Shown one piece after another: positions 1 through 9,090 of a DNA stretch of 40,505 nt. Position 1 is the first letter of the stretch. Every line of letters begins with the position of its first letter. This stretch comes from Hyphomonadaceae bacterium (GTDB lineage: Bacteria; Pseudomonadota; Alphaproteobacteria; Caulobacterales; Aquidulcibacteraceae). Location of the stretch: NCBI GenBank assembly GCA_021731815.1, contig JAKFWO010000012.1, positions 1 through 40,505 on the forward strand. The letters are read 5' to 3'. A program made the position numbers and the translations under genes. The notes under the pieces were generated by a model. That model made no database searches. It was not told the origin of the DNA and worked only from the letters and a program-made list of their open reading frames with translations.

Positions 1-412
1 CGCCATGACCATTCGCGCTCCCCGCGGAATGAACATAAGGCTGGTCCATGGAATCGACAGAGCCCGTGGGAAATTCGTCGTCCCCGTCCTCGCCATCGAT
101 ATCGGAATCGTCTTCGGCGCGCTCATCGTCCCCGGAAGACCCTCGCACCATTCCGTCATTGCGATCACGAAGGGCGGGGTTCACCCCCTGCGGCATGGAA
201 GCTGCGAGAATGCGGAAATAATGTTCCGCATGCTGAAGATAATTCTCGGCCATGACCCGATCGCCGCCCGAAGCCGAATCGCGTGCCAATTGCTGATATT
301 TTTCGTATATATGCTGCGCAGAACCACGAATTTTGATTTCAGGCCCCGACGATTCAAAGGCTCTGTTCGAATTATGAACGGGTTTGCGCCCCCGTCCGCG
401 TTGCCGCTTCAT
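1..412 (-). CDS. DUF4167 domain protein, 3' end cut by window edge
   Basis: The minus strand from the ATG at 412 encodes MKRQRGRGRKP followed by the DUF4167 signature: a basic N-terminus, then GPEIKIRGSAQHIYEKY and GGDRVMAENYLQHAEHYFRI, then an acidic low-complexity tail that runs off position 1. A TGA lies in frame directly upstream (416-418) and an AGGA stands about 8 nt before the ATG, so the start is well defined. The domain is common in Alphaproteobacteria just downstream of prmC and its function is not established; the RGRGRK start suggests nucleic-acid contact, which is inference. Here prmC lies upstream on the same strand but is separated by 557 bp that carry a tandem repeat array. 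The C-terminus is outside the window. Confidence 0.88.
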   Translation of the reverse strand, partial: MKRQRGRGRKPVHNSNRAFESSGPEIKIRGSAQHIYEKYQQLARDSASGGDRVMAENYLQHAEHYFRILAASMPQGVNPALRDRNDGMVRGSSGDDERAEDDSDIDGEDGDDEFPTGSVDSMDQPYVHSAGSANGHG

Positions 413-969
413 TGGTCATCCTGTTAGCGCGTTGTGCAACCGGTTCAAGCGTCCGCGCGCGCGCTTGCAAACCGTTTTGGCCGAACACCTGTGGTGTTTC
501 CGTCCGGATCAATCATCCCGCACAGCAAAGCAGGGAATTGTCGTAAATCTTCCGTGAAAGAGTATGACCGTCAGAACGGGTCTCCAAGGTACGGAACTTC
601 ACCACACCGGAACCCGGACATTGTGCGTCCCGGACATTGTGCGTCCCGGACATTGTGCGTCCCGGGCGTTGTGCGTCCCGGGCGTTGTAAGACCGGTGCG
701 TTGTAAGACCGGTGCGTTGTAAGACCAGTGCGTTGTAAGACCGGTGCGTTGTGCGTCCAGGGCCTGGCCCCGCAAGGCTCCCTTTCCGGGATTTGATCAT
801 CCTTGCCGGCAATGCCAGATCGCTGACGCCCGCTGCTTCCTGATCACATACGCCGGCTTTACGTCTTCCGACGCCACAAACAGCGAATCAGCCCAACAGC
901 TCAGTGATAAGGCCACCATAGCGAGTCACCCCGCAAAGGAAAAGAGCTTCGCTGCAAACTGCAAGGCCT
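413..969. other. Intergenic stretch between prmC and the DUF4167 gene
   Basis: There is no credible gene in these 557 bases. The main content is a 16-bp tandem array (620-763). Open frames that cross the array on either strand are repeat artefacts: the unit length is not a multiple of three, so the same repeat is read in all frames. The 5' untranslated region and promoter of the DUF4167 gene must lie in its left part, but no clear -35/-10 pair was recognised. Confidence 0.7.
620..763. repeat. Nine-unit, 16-bp tandem repeat array with two unit types
   Basis: Nine units of exactly 16 bp lie head to tail. Units 1-3 are cattgtgcgtcccgga or its ggg-ending variant, unit 4 is cgttgtgcgtcccggg, units 5-8 are cgttgtaagaccggtg (unit 7 has one substitution) and unit 9 returns to the gcgtcc type. 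The two unit types share the c(a/g)ttgt start and differ in the middle, so the array is a block of one type flanked by the other. It lies wholly between genes. It has no spacers and is therefore not a CRISPR. Its function is unknown; it may be a variable-number tandem repeat. Confidence 0.95.
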
Positions 970-1887
970 TCAGGAAATCCTGCGTCCCGCCAAAGCGCGC
1001 ACATGGCCCGCCAGATCCGGCCATGAGGCAAACAGAACCAGTTCGCCCCTCGATTCAAGGGTCCGGGTGACGGATTCCTGCATGCCGGCACCGATCTCCA
1101 CGATAAAATTACCTTTTTGACTCAACACCTTTGGAAGGTTTTGTGTAAGGCGGCGGTAGAAATCGAGACCGTCCGGCCCCCCATCGAGCGCGAGATGGGG
1201 TTCATGGTCGCGCACATCGGGAGCCAGCGTCGCGATCCCGGTGCGCGGAATATAGGGTGGATTGGAGATGACCAGATCGAAGCCCTGGGCAAGGTCATGG
1301 CCGAAATCGCCAACGCAAAAGCAGGCCCGCGCCGCCAGATCGCAGCGCCGTGCATTGGCCTGCGCTATCCCGAGTGCTGCCGGGCAAATATCCACGCCAA
1401 CACCCGTCGCATCTGGCCGCGCATGGAGCAAGGCGAGCAGAAGCGCGCCGCTTCCGGTACCGAGGTCGAGAATACGCGGGGCCGCGTGCTCCTTGAGCAG
1501 GGAAATTCCCGCATAGACCAGCGCTTCGCTGTCGGCGCGCGGAATCAGGGTCGCCGGGCTCACCATGAGATCAAGACCGAAAAACTCCGTTCGGCCCAGA
1601 ATATAGGCGACCGGCTCGAAGGCCTCGCGGCGGGCGGCGAATTCCCCGAGCCGCCGGACGTCGTTCCCGTCAAGTGGCCGATGGGGATCAGTGATGATGT
1701 CCAGCCGGGTTACACCGGTCGCTGCCTCAAGGAGGAGGCGCGCATCAAGGATGGGCGTTGCAATCCCGCGTTCTTCAAACCGCCGCCGCAGCGCCTTCCA
1801 GGCGGAGACCAGCGTCATTTCGCCCGCGCGCTCATCGGTCCAGGGATCGGGAAGCCCGTCTGCCACGCCTTCGGTCAGCCGGTTCAT
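970..1887 (-). CDS. prmC: Peptide chain release factor N5-glutamine methyltransferase
   Basis: PrmC methylates the glutamine of the GGQ motif in release factors RF1 and RF2, using S-adenosylmethionine. The 305-residue protein has the N-terminal helical substrate domain (about 25-110), the SAM-binding loop DLGTGSG (141-147) and the family's catalytic NPPY motif (209-212). It is directly downstream of its substrate gene prfA, and the two overlap by four bases (ATGA at 1884-1887), which indicates translational coupling and supports this start. The start adds about 23 residues ([10 protein letters not shown]...) before the second methionine at residue 24, so a shorter product is possible. The prfA-prmC pair is a standard arrangement. 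Confidence 0.95.
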   Translation of the reverse strand: MNRLTEGVADGLPDPWTDERAGEMTLVSAWKALRRRFEERGIATPILDARLLLEAATGVTRLDIITDPHRPLDGNDVRRLGEFAARREAFEPVAYILGRTEFFGLDLMVSPATLIPRADSEALVYAGISLLKEHAAPRILDLGTGSGALLLALLHARPDATGVGVDICPAALGIAQANARRCDLAARACFCVGDFGHDLAQGFDLVISNPPYIPRTGIATLAPDVRDHEPHLALDGGPDGLDFYRRLTQNLPKVLSQKGNFIVEIGAGMQESVTRTLESRGELVLFASWPDLAGHVRALAGRRIS

Positions 1888-2972
1888 GCCGGATCCTCGC
1901 CCAAAGCCGCCAGGCGTCCTGCCTGATCCTCGCGTATCAGGGCCTCGATCACCTGGTCGAGCGCCGGGCCTTCCATGACCTCCGGCAGATTATAAAGCGT
2001 GAGCCCGATCCGGTGATCGGTCACCCGGCCCTGGGGGAAATTATAGGTGCGTATGCGTTCGGAACGGTCGCCGCCGCCCACCTGCCCCTTGCGCTCGGCA
2101 GCGCGTGCCGCATCGCGCTTGTCGCGCTCAAGATCATAGAGGCGGGCGCGCATCACCTTCATCGCCTGGGCGCGGTTCTGGTGCTGGGATTTCTCCTGCG
2201 CGATCACGACAATGCCGGTCGGCAGATGGGTCATGCGCACGGCCGAATCGGTCTTGTTGACATGCTGGCCGCCGGCGCCCGAGGCGCGCATGGTATCGAT
2301 ACGAATATCCTTGTCATTGATCTCGACCTCGACCTCCTCGGGCTCGGGCAGCACGGCGACGGTGGCTGCCGAGGTATGGACGCGCCCGCCGGCCTCGGTC
2401 TCGGGCACACGCTGCACCCGGTGAACACCCGATTCGAATTTCAGCCGCGCAAAGACGCCTTCGCCCGACACTTCCGCTACAGCTTCCCGAATTCCGCCGA
2501 GATCACTGTCATTGACCCCGACCAGTTCGAACCGCCAGCCGCGGGCGGCGGCATAGCGGCCATACATGCGCAGGAGATCGCCCGCAAACAGGGCCGCTTC
2601 CTCGCCCCCCGTGCCGGCGCGGATCTCGAGCATCGCATTGGCATTGTCGTCCTTGTCCTTTGGCACCAGAGCAAGGCGCAATTGGGCCGAGATCCCTGCG
2701 ATCCGGGTCCGGGCATCCTGGCGTTCCTCGGCAGCCAGACCCTGCATCCCGGAATCGCCCACGGCTTCGGCAAACAGTGCTTCAGCCGATTCCGCGTCCC
2801 TCCGTGCGGCATCAAGCGCCCGCACCAATTGGGCGACGGCCGACAATTCGGCATGTTCGCGCGCCAGCCGGACGATTTCGGCCCCGTCAGCGGCGGCACC
2901 CATGCGGGCCTCGACCGCTTCAAAGCGATCGAGCACCAAAGCGAGGCGATGTTCCAGAGCGGGGGTCAACAT
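1884..2972 (-). CDS. prfA: Peptide chain release factor 1
   Basis: RF1 reads UAA and UAG stop codons and triggers peptide release on the ribosome. The 362-residue length is normal for the family. The peptidyl-hydrolysis motif GGQ is at 234-236 in [15 protein letters not shown]. The stop-codon-reading loop shows RVPETE (about 188-193), which fits the P-x-T tripeptide of RF1 and not the SPF of RF2. The N-terminus ([10 protein letters not shown]) is helical, as in the family. It is followed by prmC with a four-base overlap. Upstream (from 2973) there is almost 1 kb without a conserved gene, so the operon promoter should lie there. Confidence 0.97.
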   Translation of the reverse strand: MLTPALEHRLALVLDRFEAVEARMGAAADGAEIVRLAREHAELSAVAQLVRALDAARRDAESAEALFAEAVGDSGMQGLAAEERQDARTRIAGISAQLRLALVPKDKDDNANAMLEIRAGTGGEEAALFAGDLLRMYGRYAAARGWRFELVGVNDSDLGGIREAVAEVSGEGVFARLKFESGVHRVQRVPETEAGGRVHTSAATVAVLPEPEEVEVEINDKDIRIDTMRASGAGGQHVNKTDSAVRMTHLPTGIVVIAQEKSQHQNRAQAMKVMRARLYDLERDKRDAARAAERKGQVGGGDRSERIRTYNFPQGRVTDHRIGLTLYNLPEVMEGPALDQVIEALIREDQAGRLAALGEDPA

Positions 2973-3049
2973 GAGGCGTGCTCGATAAATCCGCTATCCC
3001 CGAAAAGCAAGCGCCCGAAACCGGTGTGTCCGAAAGCGCCAAGATCGCC

Positions 3050-3081
3050 GGGATGCCGGGATGCCGGGATGCGGGGATGCC
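3050..3081. repeat. 8-bp tandem repeat, four units
   Basis: Four adjacent copies of gggatgcc (the third is gggatgcg) lie about 80-110 bp upstream of the prfA start. They are intergenic. The unit is short enough to vary by replication slippage. Confidence 0.85.
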
Positions 3082-3226
3082 CGGAATGTGACAGCATCAC
3101 GACAATCGTGAAGAGTTTGGGGCCTCGAGCCAATTGCGAATCGTTGAACCTCATCTTACCCTTCACAGTGCGAAGGCGCTTTGCTGGACAAGACATATTC
3201 AGCGAAGCGATGTAGTCAGGAATTTA

Positions 3227-3463
3227 ATGTATTCGGTGAATACTGGTTCCCTGGTCGTGCCGATTTTCACCGGCGCGTGCGACTCATTCGAGGACCCGCG
3301 GGCGACCACACAGAAATGGGCCGCAGCCAACGATTACAAGACCGGCAACGCTTACAAGACCGGCAACGCCTACAAGACCGGCAACGCCTACAAGACCGGA
3401 CGGAATGGAATCCCGAACAGATTCCGGAACCAGCCCGGCCGAATACAGGAGGAAGCCCGATGA
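3227..3463 (+). CDS. Possible small protein with YKTGNA repeats
   Basis: A 78-residue frame starts at ATG 3227 with AGGA five bases upstream. It encodes MYSVNTGSLVVPIFTG, then three and a half copies of YKTGNA (from the 18-bp repeat at 3335-3400), and a basic end (RIQEEAR). Its stop TGA overlaps the ATG of the next small frame in an ATGA arrangement, a typical sign of coupled genes. The repeat unit is a multiple of three, so repeat-number changes would keep the frame. I recognise no family and there is no signal peptide. It could equally be chance around a non-coding repeat. Confidence 0.28.
   Translation: MYSVNTGSLVVPIFTGACDSFEDPRATTQKWAAANDYKTGNAYKTGNAYKTGNAYKTGRNGIPNRFRNQPGRIQEEAR
3335..3400. 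repeat. 18-bp tandem repeat, 3.7 units
   Basis: Three full copies of tacaagaccggcaacgcc (the first ends in t) and a 12-base partial copy follow one another. The core caagaccgg resembles the gtaagaccgg core of the 16-bp array at 620-763. The array lies between prfA and gltA, possibly inside a small gene (3227-3463). Confidence 0.92.
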
Positions 3464-3636
3464 TTATCCGATGGCTCACCCGCTTTTACGGAAGCTCAGG
3501 CGCGCCGCCCCATGACCGCGCGCCGACTTATGGACCGGGACCGGGGAATCGCCTTGTCCGGGGATCCTTGCCCCTCCTCGATGCGCAAGGCCGGACGCCC
3601 GCCCCGCGATTGATCCGCGAATATCTCGACCTCTGA
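3460..3636 (+). CDS. Possible 58-residue protein of unknown function
   Basis: The frame begins at ATG 3460, preceded by a near-perfect ribosome-binding site (aggagg, about seven bases upstream), the strongest one in this gene-poor stretch. The product (MIIRWLTRFYGSSG... ending IREYLDL) is basic and proline/glycine rich, with no membrane segment and no recognised family. The ATG overlaps the stop of the preceding small frame. The opposite strand is also open here but uses a GTG start without a clear ribosome-binding site. The call rests on the ribosome-binding site and the coupling only. Confidence 0.33.
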   Translation: MIIRWLTRFYGSSGAPPHDRAPTYGPGPGNRLVRGSLPLLDAQGRTPAPRLIREYLDL

Positions 3637-3817
3637 TTCCGGGCCCATTCCCCAGGCCATCCAGCCCAAAACGGCCATCTCGCCCGCTGTCATTTTGAAG
3701 CCCTGTTCCGCGAAACGAAGTTCTCGTGCAGTGCACCGCTTACGCAGGAAATCCTTGCGGGGTGCATTCTGGTTCGGGCTTTCCTGCCCGACGCGGGCAA
3801 GGGAGTTTTTACCCGAC

Positions 3818-3849
3818 ACAACGGGGTTCCACTACAACGGGGTTCCATT
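3818..3849. repeat. 16-bp direct repeat, two units
   Basis: Two adjacent copies of acaacggggttccact (the second ends in att) lie in the intergenic region downstream of gltA. The period equals that of the array at 620-763, but the sequence is unrelated. Confidence 0.85.
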
Positions 3850-3903
3850 GCCACCACTGTGAAGCCTCAACAATGTGTCGAGACTTGGCATCCGGCGCAT
3901 CCG

Positions 3904-3934
3904 CCCCGATCAAACCGGACCTGTTTGATCGGGG
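3904..3934 (-). terminator. Perfect 12-bp hairpin downstream of gltA
   Basis: The arm ccccgatcaaac (3904-3915) and the arm gtttgatcgggg (3923-3934) are perfect inverted repeats around a 7-base loop. The hairpin begins ten bases after the gltA stop codon, where a terminator is expected. No U-run follows on the minus strand, so it may act as an mRNA-stabilising end or as a terminator that needs other factors. Confidence 0.6.
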
Positions 3935-3943
3935 TCCGATGCG

Positions 3944-5245
3944 CTATCCCCGCGCGGCCAACGCGACGAAATCCCGCTTCGGTGCGCCCGTATAAAGCTG
4001 ACGCGGCCGGCCGATCTTCTGGGAGGGATCCTCCATCATCTCGGTCCATTGCGCGATCCAGCCCACCGTGCGAGCCAGCGCAAACAGCACCGTGAACATG
4101 GAGACCGGGAAGCCCATCGCCGCCAGCGTGATCCCGGAATAGAAATCGATATTGGGATAAAGCTTGCGCCGGACGAAATAATCGTCGCTGAGCGCAATGC
4201 GTTCGAGTTCGACCGCGACCTCGAACAAGGGATCGTCCCTGCGCCCCATCTGGCCCAGCACTTCATGACAGCTTTGCTGCATCACCCGGGCGCGGGGGTC
4301 GTAATTCTTGTAGACGCGATGTCCGAAGCCCATCAGCCGCCGTTCCTGCCGCTTCACGCCATCGATGAATTCGGGAATGCGATCGACCGTCCCGATCTCG
4401 CGCAGCATCGTGAGCGCGGCTTCATTGGCCCCGCCATGCGCCGGTCCCCACAGACAGGCAATGCCCGCCGCGATACAGGCAAAGGGATTGGCCCCCGAAG
4501 ATCCCGCCAGCCGCACGGTCGAGGTCGAAGCATTCTGCTCATGATCGGCATGGAGGATGAAGATGCGGTCCATGGCGCGCGCAAGCACCGGATTGGGGAC
4601 ATAATCTTCCGCCGGTACCGCAAAGCACATGCGCAGGAAATTCGCGGAATAATCCAGATCATTGCGCGGATAGACGAAGGGTTGCCCGATTGAATATTTA
4701 TAGGCCATGGCCGCAATGGTCGGCATCTTGGCAATCAGGCGATGGCTCGCGACCAGACGCTGATGGGGGTCATTGATGTCGGTCGAGTCGTGATAAAATG
4801 CCGACAGCGCGCCCACGACGCCGACCATAATCGCCATTGGATGGGCGTCGCGCCGGAAGCCGCGGAAGAAATTATGCAATTGCTCGTGCACCATAGTGTG
4901 CAGCGTGATGTCGCGCGCAAATTTGGCGCTTTGGGCGGCATTGGGCAATTCGCCATGCAGCAGCAGGAAGCAGGTTTCGAGGAAGTTGGAATGGTCGGCC
5001 AATTGCTCGATCGGATAGCCGCGATAAAGGAGGATGCCCTCATCTCCGTCGATAAAGGTGATGCGCGATTCGCAACTGGCAGTCGAAGTGAAGCCCGGAT
5101 CATAGGTGAAGGCCCCGGTTTCGGCGTAAAGCTTGCGGACATCGATGACATCGGGGCCGACCGAGCCGCCGAATACCGGCAAGTGAATTTCCCGTTCGCC
5201 CTGGATCAGGCGCACGGGGGGTTTCGCGGTGGCTGATGCGTCCAT
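3944..5245 (-). CDS. gltA: Citrate synthase
   Basis: It condenses oxaloacetate and acetyl-CoA to citrate, the entry step of the TCA cycle. The 433-residue product has the family's active-site elements: the [10 protein letters not shown] segment (231-240), His270 in GPAHGGANE, His309 in [14 protein letters not shown], and the C-terminal [13 protein letters not shown] with its preceding Asp. The length matches the hexameric bacterial type. The frame is open further upstream, but the start at 5245 ([10 protein letters not shown]) has AAGGAG at a good distance, and the earlier codons ([11 protein letters not shown]...) do not resemble the family. gltX lies 71 bp upstream on the same strand, so the two may be co-transcribed. 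A hairpin follows the gene. Confidence 0.97.
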   Translation of the reverse strand: MDASATAKPPVRLIQGEREIHLPVFGGSVGPDVIDVRKLYAETGAFTYDPGFTSTASCESRITFIDGDEGILLYRGYPIEQLADHSNFLETCFLLLHGELPNAAQSAKFARDITLHTMVHEQLHNFFRGFRRDAHPMAIMVGVVGALSAFYHDSTDINDPHQRLVASHRLIAKMPTIAAMAYKYSIGQPFVYPRNDLDYSANFLRMCFAVPAEDYVPNPVLARAMDRIFILHADHEQNASTSTVRLAGSSGANPFACIAAGIACLWGPAHGGANEAALTMLREIGTVDRIPEFIDGVKRQERRLMGFGHRVYKNYDPRARVMQQSCHEVLGQMGRRDDPLFEVAVELERIALSDDYFVRRKLYPNIDFYSGITLAAMGFPVSMFTVLFALARTVGWIAQWTEMMEDPSQKIGRPRQLYTGAPKRDFVALAARG

Positions 5246-5316
5246 ATCGCAGCTCCTTGGCAGAATTCCCTGCGCCCGATCGCGCCTGATTCCGTTGTTG
5301 GCACCGTTCTTAATCC

Positions 5317-6825
5317 TCACCCTTGGCCGGGGCAAGCCGGCGGGGCGCAGACGTGATCCAGAATCCGCGCGCGACTTTCATCGATTCCCAGCGCATAGAG
5401 CATTGCCGCAAGGTCCGGCGAGGCGATTCCCCCTGTCAGCGCGGCGCGTAAGGCCGGGCCGAAGGCACCAAAGCCGATTCCCTCCTGCGCCACAAATTCC
5501 TTGAGCCCGCGCTCGATCGCATCCATTCGCCACGCATCGGGGAATGTTTCGGGCGCTCCGAGAAATTCCACGTAGCGGCCGAGCCGCAATTGCGTCTCAG
5601 GATTTGCCAGCAATTCCCGCGCCTTGTCCGTCAGTGGCACGGGCCGTCTGAGAGCAAGAAACGCGGCCTGCGCCGCCAGTTCCCGCAAGGTCCGCGCGCG
5701 AAGCTTCAGGGACGGCATGGCTTTCACGAGCCCCGCGCGCAATCGGGGACGGTCGGCCGGGTCAACATTCTCCATGAAGCCGATTGCCAGATCGGCAAGC
5801 CGCGCATCATCGGCGGCCTTGAGATAATGGGCGTTCACCGCCCCGATCTTGTCGGCGTCGAGCCGTGCGGGCGAGCGCCCGATACCTTCCAGCGAGAACA
5901 GCTTCACCGCCTCTGCGCGGGTCAGGAATTCGTGATCCCCCTCCGCCCAGCCCAGCCGCAACAGATAATTGCCCATGGCCTCGGGCAGATAGCCCATGTC
6001 GCGCCATGCCTCCACCCCCAGCGCGCCATGCCGCTTGGACAGTTTCGCGCCATCTGCCCCGTGAATAAGCGGCACATGCGCATAGACCGGCCGGCTCCAG
6101 CCCATTCCGGTGATGATCTGCACCTGACGCCCGGCATTGGTCAGGTGATCGACGCCGCGAATGACATGGGTGACCCCCATGTCATGGTCATCGACCACCA
6201 CCGCGAGCATATAGGTTGGCGCGCCATCGCTGCGCAGCAAGACCATGTCGTCGAGTTCCGAATGCTCGAACACCACATCGCCCTGCACCTTGTCGGCGAT
6301 CCGTGTCTCGCCGCTTTCGGGCACGCGGAGCCGGATGACGAAAGGCGCACCGGTATCGGGCGGCGTGCCGCCATTGCGCCAGGGCGACCGGAAGGCCGCC
6401 ATAAACGGCTCCGCTTCCGCCCGCAGGGCCTGCGCCCGGGACCCGTCGCCGGCGAGATCGGCAGTCCTTGCGTCATCGAGCAAATCCCGCCCGCGCTGGC
6501 GGCGGAATTCCAGTTCCGCGGCCGGAACATAGCAGCGAAACGCCGCCCCCCGCGCCACCATTTCCAGCGCGATCTCGCGATGGCGTTCGGCGCGCGTGCT
6601 CTGGAACAGCGGCGGCGCATCGGAATCGAGCGCGAGCCAGCCCAGCCCGTCGAGGATGGCGTCCACCGCCGCTTGCGTCGAGCGCTCGCGGTCGGTGTCC
6701 TCGATGCGCAGCAGGAACTGCCCGCCATGCCGGCGCGCAAACAACCAGTTGAACAAGGCAGTTCGGGCACCGCCAATATGCAGAAATCCGGTCGGCGATG
6801 GCGCAAAACGGGTGACAATGTTCAT
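5317..6825 (-). CDS. gltX: Glutamate--tRNA ligase
   Basis: It charges tRNA-Glu with glutamate. The class I synthetase signatures are both present: [11 protein letters not shown] near the N-terminus (10-19) and KLSKR (261-265), with RIEDTDRER between them. The 502-residue length fits a bacterial GluRS, with an alpha-helical anticodon-binding region at the C-terminus. The start at ATG 6825 has AGGAACG upstream and gives [13 protein letters not shown]; a GTG seven codons earlier is less likely. Alphaproteobacteria often have two GltX paralogues, and I cannot tell from this window whether this one is fully discriminating. It is divergent from comEC. Confidence 0.96.
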   Translation of the reverse strand: MNIVTRFAPSPTGFLHIGGARTALFNWLFARRHGGQFLLRIEDTDRERSTQAAVDAILDGLGWLALDSDAPPLFQSTRAERHREIALEMVARGAAFRCYVPAAELEFRRQRGRDLLDDARTADLAGDGSRAQALRAEAEPFMAAFRSPWRNGGTPPDTGAPFVIRLRVPESGETRIADKVQGDVVFEHSELDDMVLLRSDGAPTYMLAVVVDDHDMGVTHVIRGVDHLTNAGRQVQIITGMGWSRPVYAHVPLIHGADGAKLSKRHGALGVEAWRDMGYLPEAMGNYLLRLGWAEGDHEFLTRAEAVKLFSLEGIGRSPARLDADKIGAVNAHYLKAADDARLADLAIGFMENVDPADRPRLRAGLVKAMPSLKLRARTLRELAAQAAFLALRRPVPLTDKARELLANPETQLRLGRYVEFLGAPETFPDAWRMDAIERGLKEFVAQEGIGFGAFGPALRAALTGGIASPDLAAMLYALGIDESRARILDHVCAPPACPGQG

Positions 6826-7041
6826 TTTCGTTCCTGCGATTGCCACAAGGAAGCTCCCCTCTTCCGGCCAAGGCCGGCTTCGCGGGGGCGGGGTGGACGG
6901 GTGGATCCGGTCCCGGACTTATCACGCCGCTCCGATGTGGTAATGGTCTGATCTGTTGATGGCCAGCGGCAGCAAAGCAGGACGCGACCCGTTTTACGAA
7001 GATGCGCCCATCCCTTCGAATCTGACCAATAAACAGCGACC

Positions 7042-9060
7042 ATGCCATTATTTCCGTTCCCGACAGGTCACAGACCGACCAGCCCGGGAAGACCGAAATC
7101 GGGTCTGGCCACCGGGCGCGCGCTGTGGGTCGGGATCCTGCGCCACCAGCGCGGACGCTCGGGCAATTGGGTGCCGGTACTGTTCGGGCTGGGTGCCGCT
7201 GCCTTTTTCGCGGCACCGGATGCCATGCCCGGCTGGAAGCTGGCGATCATGGGTGCCGGTCTCTGCGCCGGACTCGCCATTTTCGCGGCCCGCAATTCCA
7301 CCCTTGCGCGCTGGCTCCCGCCGCTTTCGGCCCTGTTTCATTGCGGCTTCTGGTTCCTGCTGGGGCTGGGTCTGATCCTGTTGCGGGTGGAGGCGCTGAT
7401 GGCCCCAGCACCCCACATCGATGCCGCCCCCCGGACACTCCGCTTCCATGTGGTTGACGCGGCCCGCAATGCCCGCGGCTTCCGGGTGACTGCGCGGCTG
7501 GAAGCCCCCTTTCCCGGCCGGCCTTATGCCACGCTGAGCCTGTCGGCCAATAATATAGACCTCATCAGGCCGGGTGCGGCCCTGCGCTGTCGCGTCATCC
7601 TGCGGCCCCTTCGCGATCCCCGCCTGCCCGGCGATTTCGATGAGGCCCGTTTCGGCTTTTTCCGCGGCATCGGCGCGGCGGGCTTTGCACTCGGTCGCTG
7701 CTCGCCGGGGGGCTATGCGCCGCCCGAGGGCTTCGCCGCGCGGGTCGAAATCACGCTCGCAAAGATCAAGGGCGATCTTGCCCGGGCGGTGGCGGCGCGG
7801 ATCGGCGGGGCGGAGGGTGCCTTCGCCGCCGGTCTGCTGGTCGGCGATCGCTCTTTGCTCACGCATGAAGACGCCGAAATGTTCCGCGCCTCCGGGCTCG
7901 CCCATCTGCTCGCGGTGTCGGGCATGAATATGTGGCTGCTGGGCGGTGCCGTCATGTTCCTGTTGCGCTGGGGGATCGGCGGCTGGCCGATCCTCGCGCG
8001 CCATATTCCCGCGCAGAAAACGGCGGCCTTCGGCGCGCTTCTGGCCTGCACCGCCTATCTGGCGATCTGCGGCCCCTCGGCGGCCACGTTGCGGGCGTTT
8101 GTGATGGCGGCGATTGCGCTGATCGCCATCCTGATCGGCCGGCGGGCAATCTCCATGCGCGGCCTTGCGATCGCGGCTCTGATCGTGCTGTTCCTGCGCC
8201 CGGAATCGGCGATCGATCCCGGATTTCACATGTCCTTTGCGGCATCGGCAGCGCTCGTCGCGCTCTATGAAAGCCAATGGGCCCGCCGCCCGCAAGAGGC
8301 CGATCTGCCGCCAGGCTTTGCTGAAAGCGCGCTGCGCTTTGTGGCGCTCAGCTTCGGGGCGAGCCTCGTGGCCGGGGCCGCCACCGCACCCGCCGCCACC
8401 TATACTTTTCATCAGGCAGCAAGCTGGGGATTTTTCGCCAATATCGCGGCCGCGCCGATTCTGACCTTCATCATCACCCCCGCCGCATTGCTGAGCCTGC
8501 TGCTCAGCCCCTTCGGGCTCGAGGCTGCGCCTGTGGCCGTGCTGCGGGCCGGGCTCCATTCCATTCTCGCGGTCGGGCGGGCGGTGGCGTCCGCGCCGTT
8601 TGCCATTGCGCCGATCGGCGTGTTTCCGGGGCTGACCTTTCTGCTGCTGACGCTGTCGCTGTATTGGGCCTGTCTGTGGCGCGGCGGATTGCGTCTCGGC
8701 GCGCTGCCAATTGGCCTCGCCGCTCTGGTCTGGGCGCACAGCCATGCGCTGACCGGAATTTTCCGCGCCGATGGCGAAATCTATGCCCTGAGGACCGCCG
8801 ACGGCCCGCAAACCTTTGCTGGCCCGCGACACCGAAGGGCACTCGCCGATTATCGCGAGGCGCTCGGCCTGCCGCGAGATCTGCGCCCCTCGCCGGAACC
8901 GCACCCCGTTCCGGCCAGCATTTTTTCCGGACCGGAAGTGATCCTGATCGCGCGCGTTCCTGGTGGCGGGACGAGGCAAAGCGTCTACGCGCCGCCGCCG
9001 GGGCCGTGGCGACGCGTTTCTGCTGCGCAATCCGGCGGTTCTGCGCAGGAAGATTTTTGA
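7042..9060 (+). CDS. comEC: ComEC/Rec2-type DNA-uptake channel protein
   Basis: The 672-residue membrane protein resembles ComEC, which in competent bacteria carries single-stranded DNA across the inner membrane. It has N-terminal membrane segments, a soluble beta-rich part (about 125-230, DUF4131/OB-like), then the core marked by GLLVGDRSLLTHEDAEMF and FRASGLAHLLAVSGMNMW and about eight membrane helices. The C-terminus is a short basic tail and has no metallo-beta-lactamase-like nuclease domain, as is common in Alphaproteobacteria. The start is uncertain: no clear ribosome-binding site precedes ATG 7042, and later starts are possible. It is divergent from gltX. Its stop codon overlaps the -35 box of the downstream methionine operon. 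Confidence 0.9.
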   Translation: MPLFPFPTGHRPTSPGRPKSGLATGRALWVGILRHQRGRSGNWVPVLFGLGAAAFFAAPDAMPGWKLAIMGAGLCAGLAIFAARNSTLARWLPPLSALFHCGFWFLLGLGLILLRVEALMAPAPHIDAAPRTLRFHVVDAARNARGFRVTARLEAPFPGRPYATLSLSANNIDLIRPGAALRCRVILRPLRDPRLPGDFDEARFGFFRGIGAAGFALGRCSPGGYAPPEGFAARVEITLAKIKGDLARAVAARIGGAEGAFAAGLLVGDRSLLTHEDAEMFRASGLAHLLAVSGMNMWLLGGAVMFLLRWGIGGWPILARHIPAQKTAAFGALLACTAYLAICGPSAATLRAFVMAAIALIAILIGRRAISMRGLAIAALIVLFLRPESAIDPGFHMSFAASAALVALYESQWARRPQEADLPPGFAESALRFVALSFGASLVAGAATAPAATYTFHQAASWGFFANIAAAPILTFIITPAALLSLLLSPFGLEAAPVAVLRAGLHSILAVGRAVASAPFAIAPIGVFPGLTFLLLTLSLYWACLWRGGLRLGALPIGLAALVWAHSHALTGIFRADGEIYALRTADGPQTFAGPRHRRALADYREALGLPRDLRPSPEPHPVPASIFSGPEVILIARVPGGGTRQSVYAPPPGPWRRVSAAQSGGSAQEDF

Positions 9061-9084
9061 CATATAAAGATATCCGTATATCTT
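9057..9084 (+). promoter_or_regulatory. Promoter with overlapping palindromic operator for the methionine operon
   Basis: A consensus -35 TTGACA (9057-9062) is followed after 16 bases by TATCTT (9079-9084) as the -10. A perfect palindrome, aagatat-ccgt-atatctt (9067-9084), fills the spacer and covers the -10. Transcription would start about seven bases later, at the A of the start codon (9091), so the mRNA is probably leaderless; no Shine-Dalgarno sequence is present. A palindrome inside the promoter of an ArsR-family gene is the expected place for autorepression. The AAGATAT half-site resembles what I recall of SahR operators, but this was not verified. Confidence 0.7.
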
Positions 9085-9090
9085 GATGAC

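Larger units (their letters stand above)
2973..3943. other. Gene-poor, repeat-rich stretch between prfA and gltA
   Basis: These 971 bases hold no gene of a recognised family. They contain an 8-bp repeat (3050-3081), an 18-bp repeat (3335-3400), a 16-bp direct repeat (3818-3849), a perfect hairpin just downstream of gltA (3904-3934) and two possible small genes on the plus strand (3227-3463 and 3460-3636). Base composition is uneven, with an AT-richer patch at about 3180-3260. The rest shows nothing I can interpret. Confidence 0.6.

Noticed and set aside
620-763. CRISPR array
   Set aside because: Units are contiguous 16-mers without spacers and no cas genes are near.
513-812. Minus-strand open frame with THRSYNA and RDAQ repeats over the 16-bp array
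   Set aside because: The unit is 16 bp, so the peptide repeats are the same DNA read in shifting frames; no ribosome-binding site or family resemblance.
3496-3819. 107-codon minus-strand frame in the gene-poor stretch
   Set aside because: It starts at a GTG without a ribosome-binding site and opposes the small plus-strand frame with a strong aggagg; neither is certain, but this one has less support.
7048-9063. 671-codon minus-strand frame opposite comEC
   Set aside because: It is antisense to a well-supported membrane protein, is rich in Arg/Gln/Gly as expected from GC-rich antisense reading, and has no motif.
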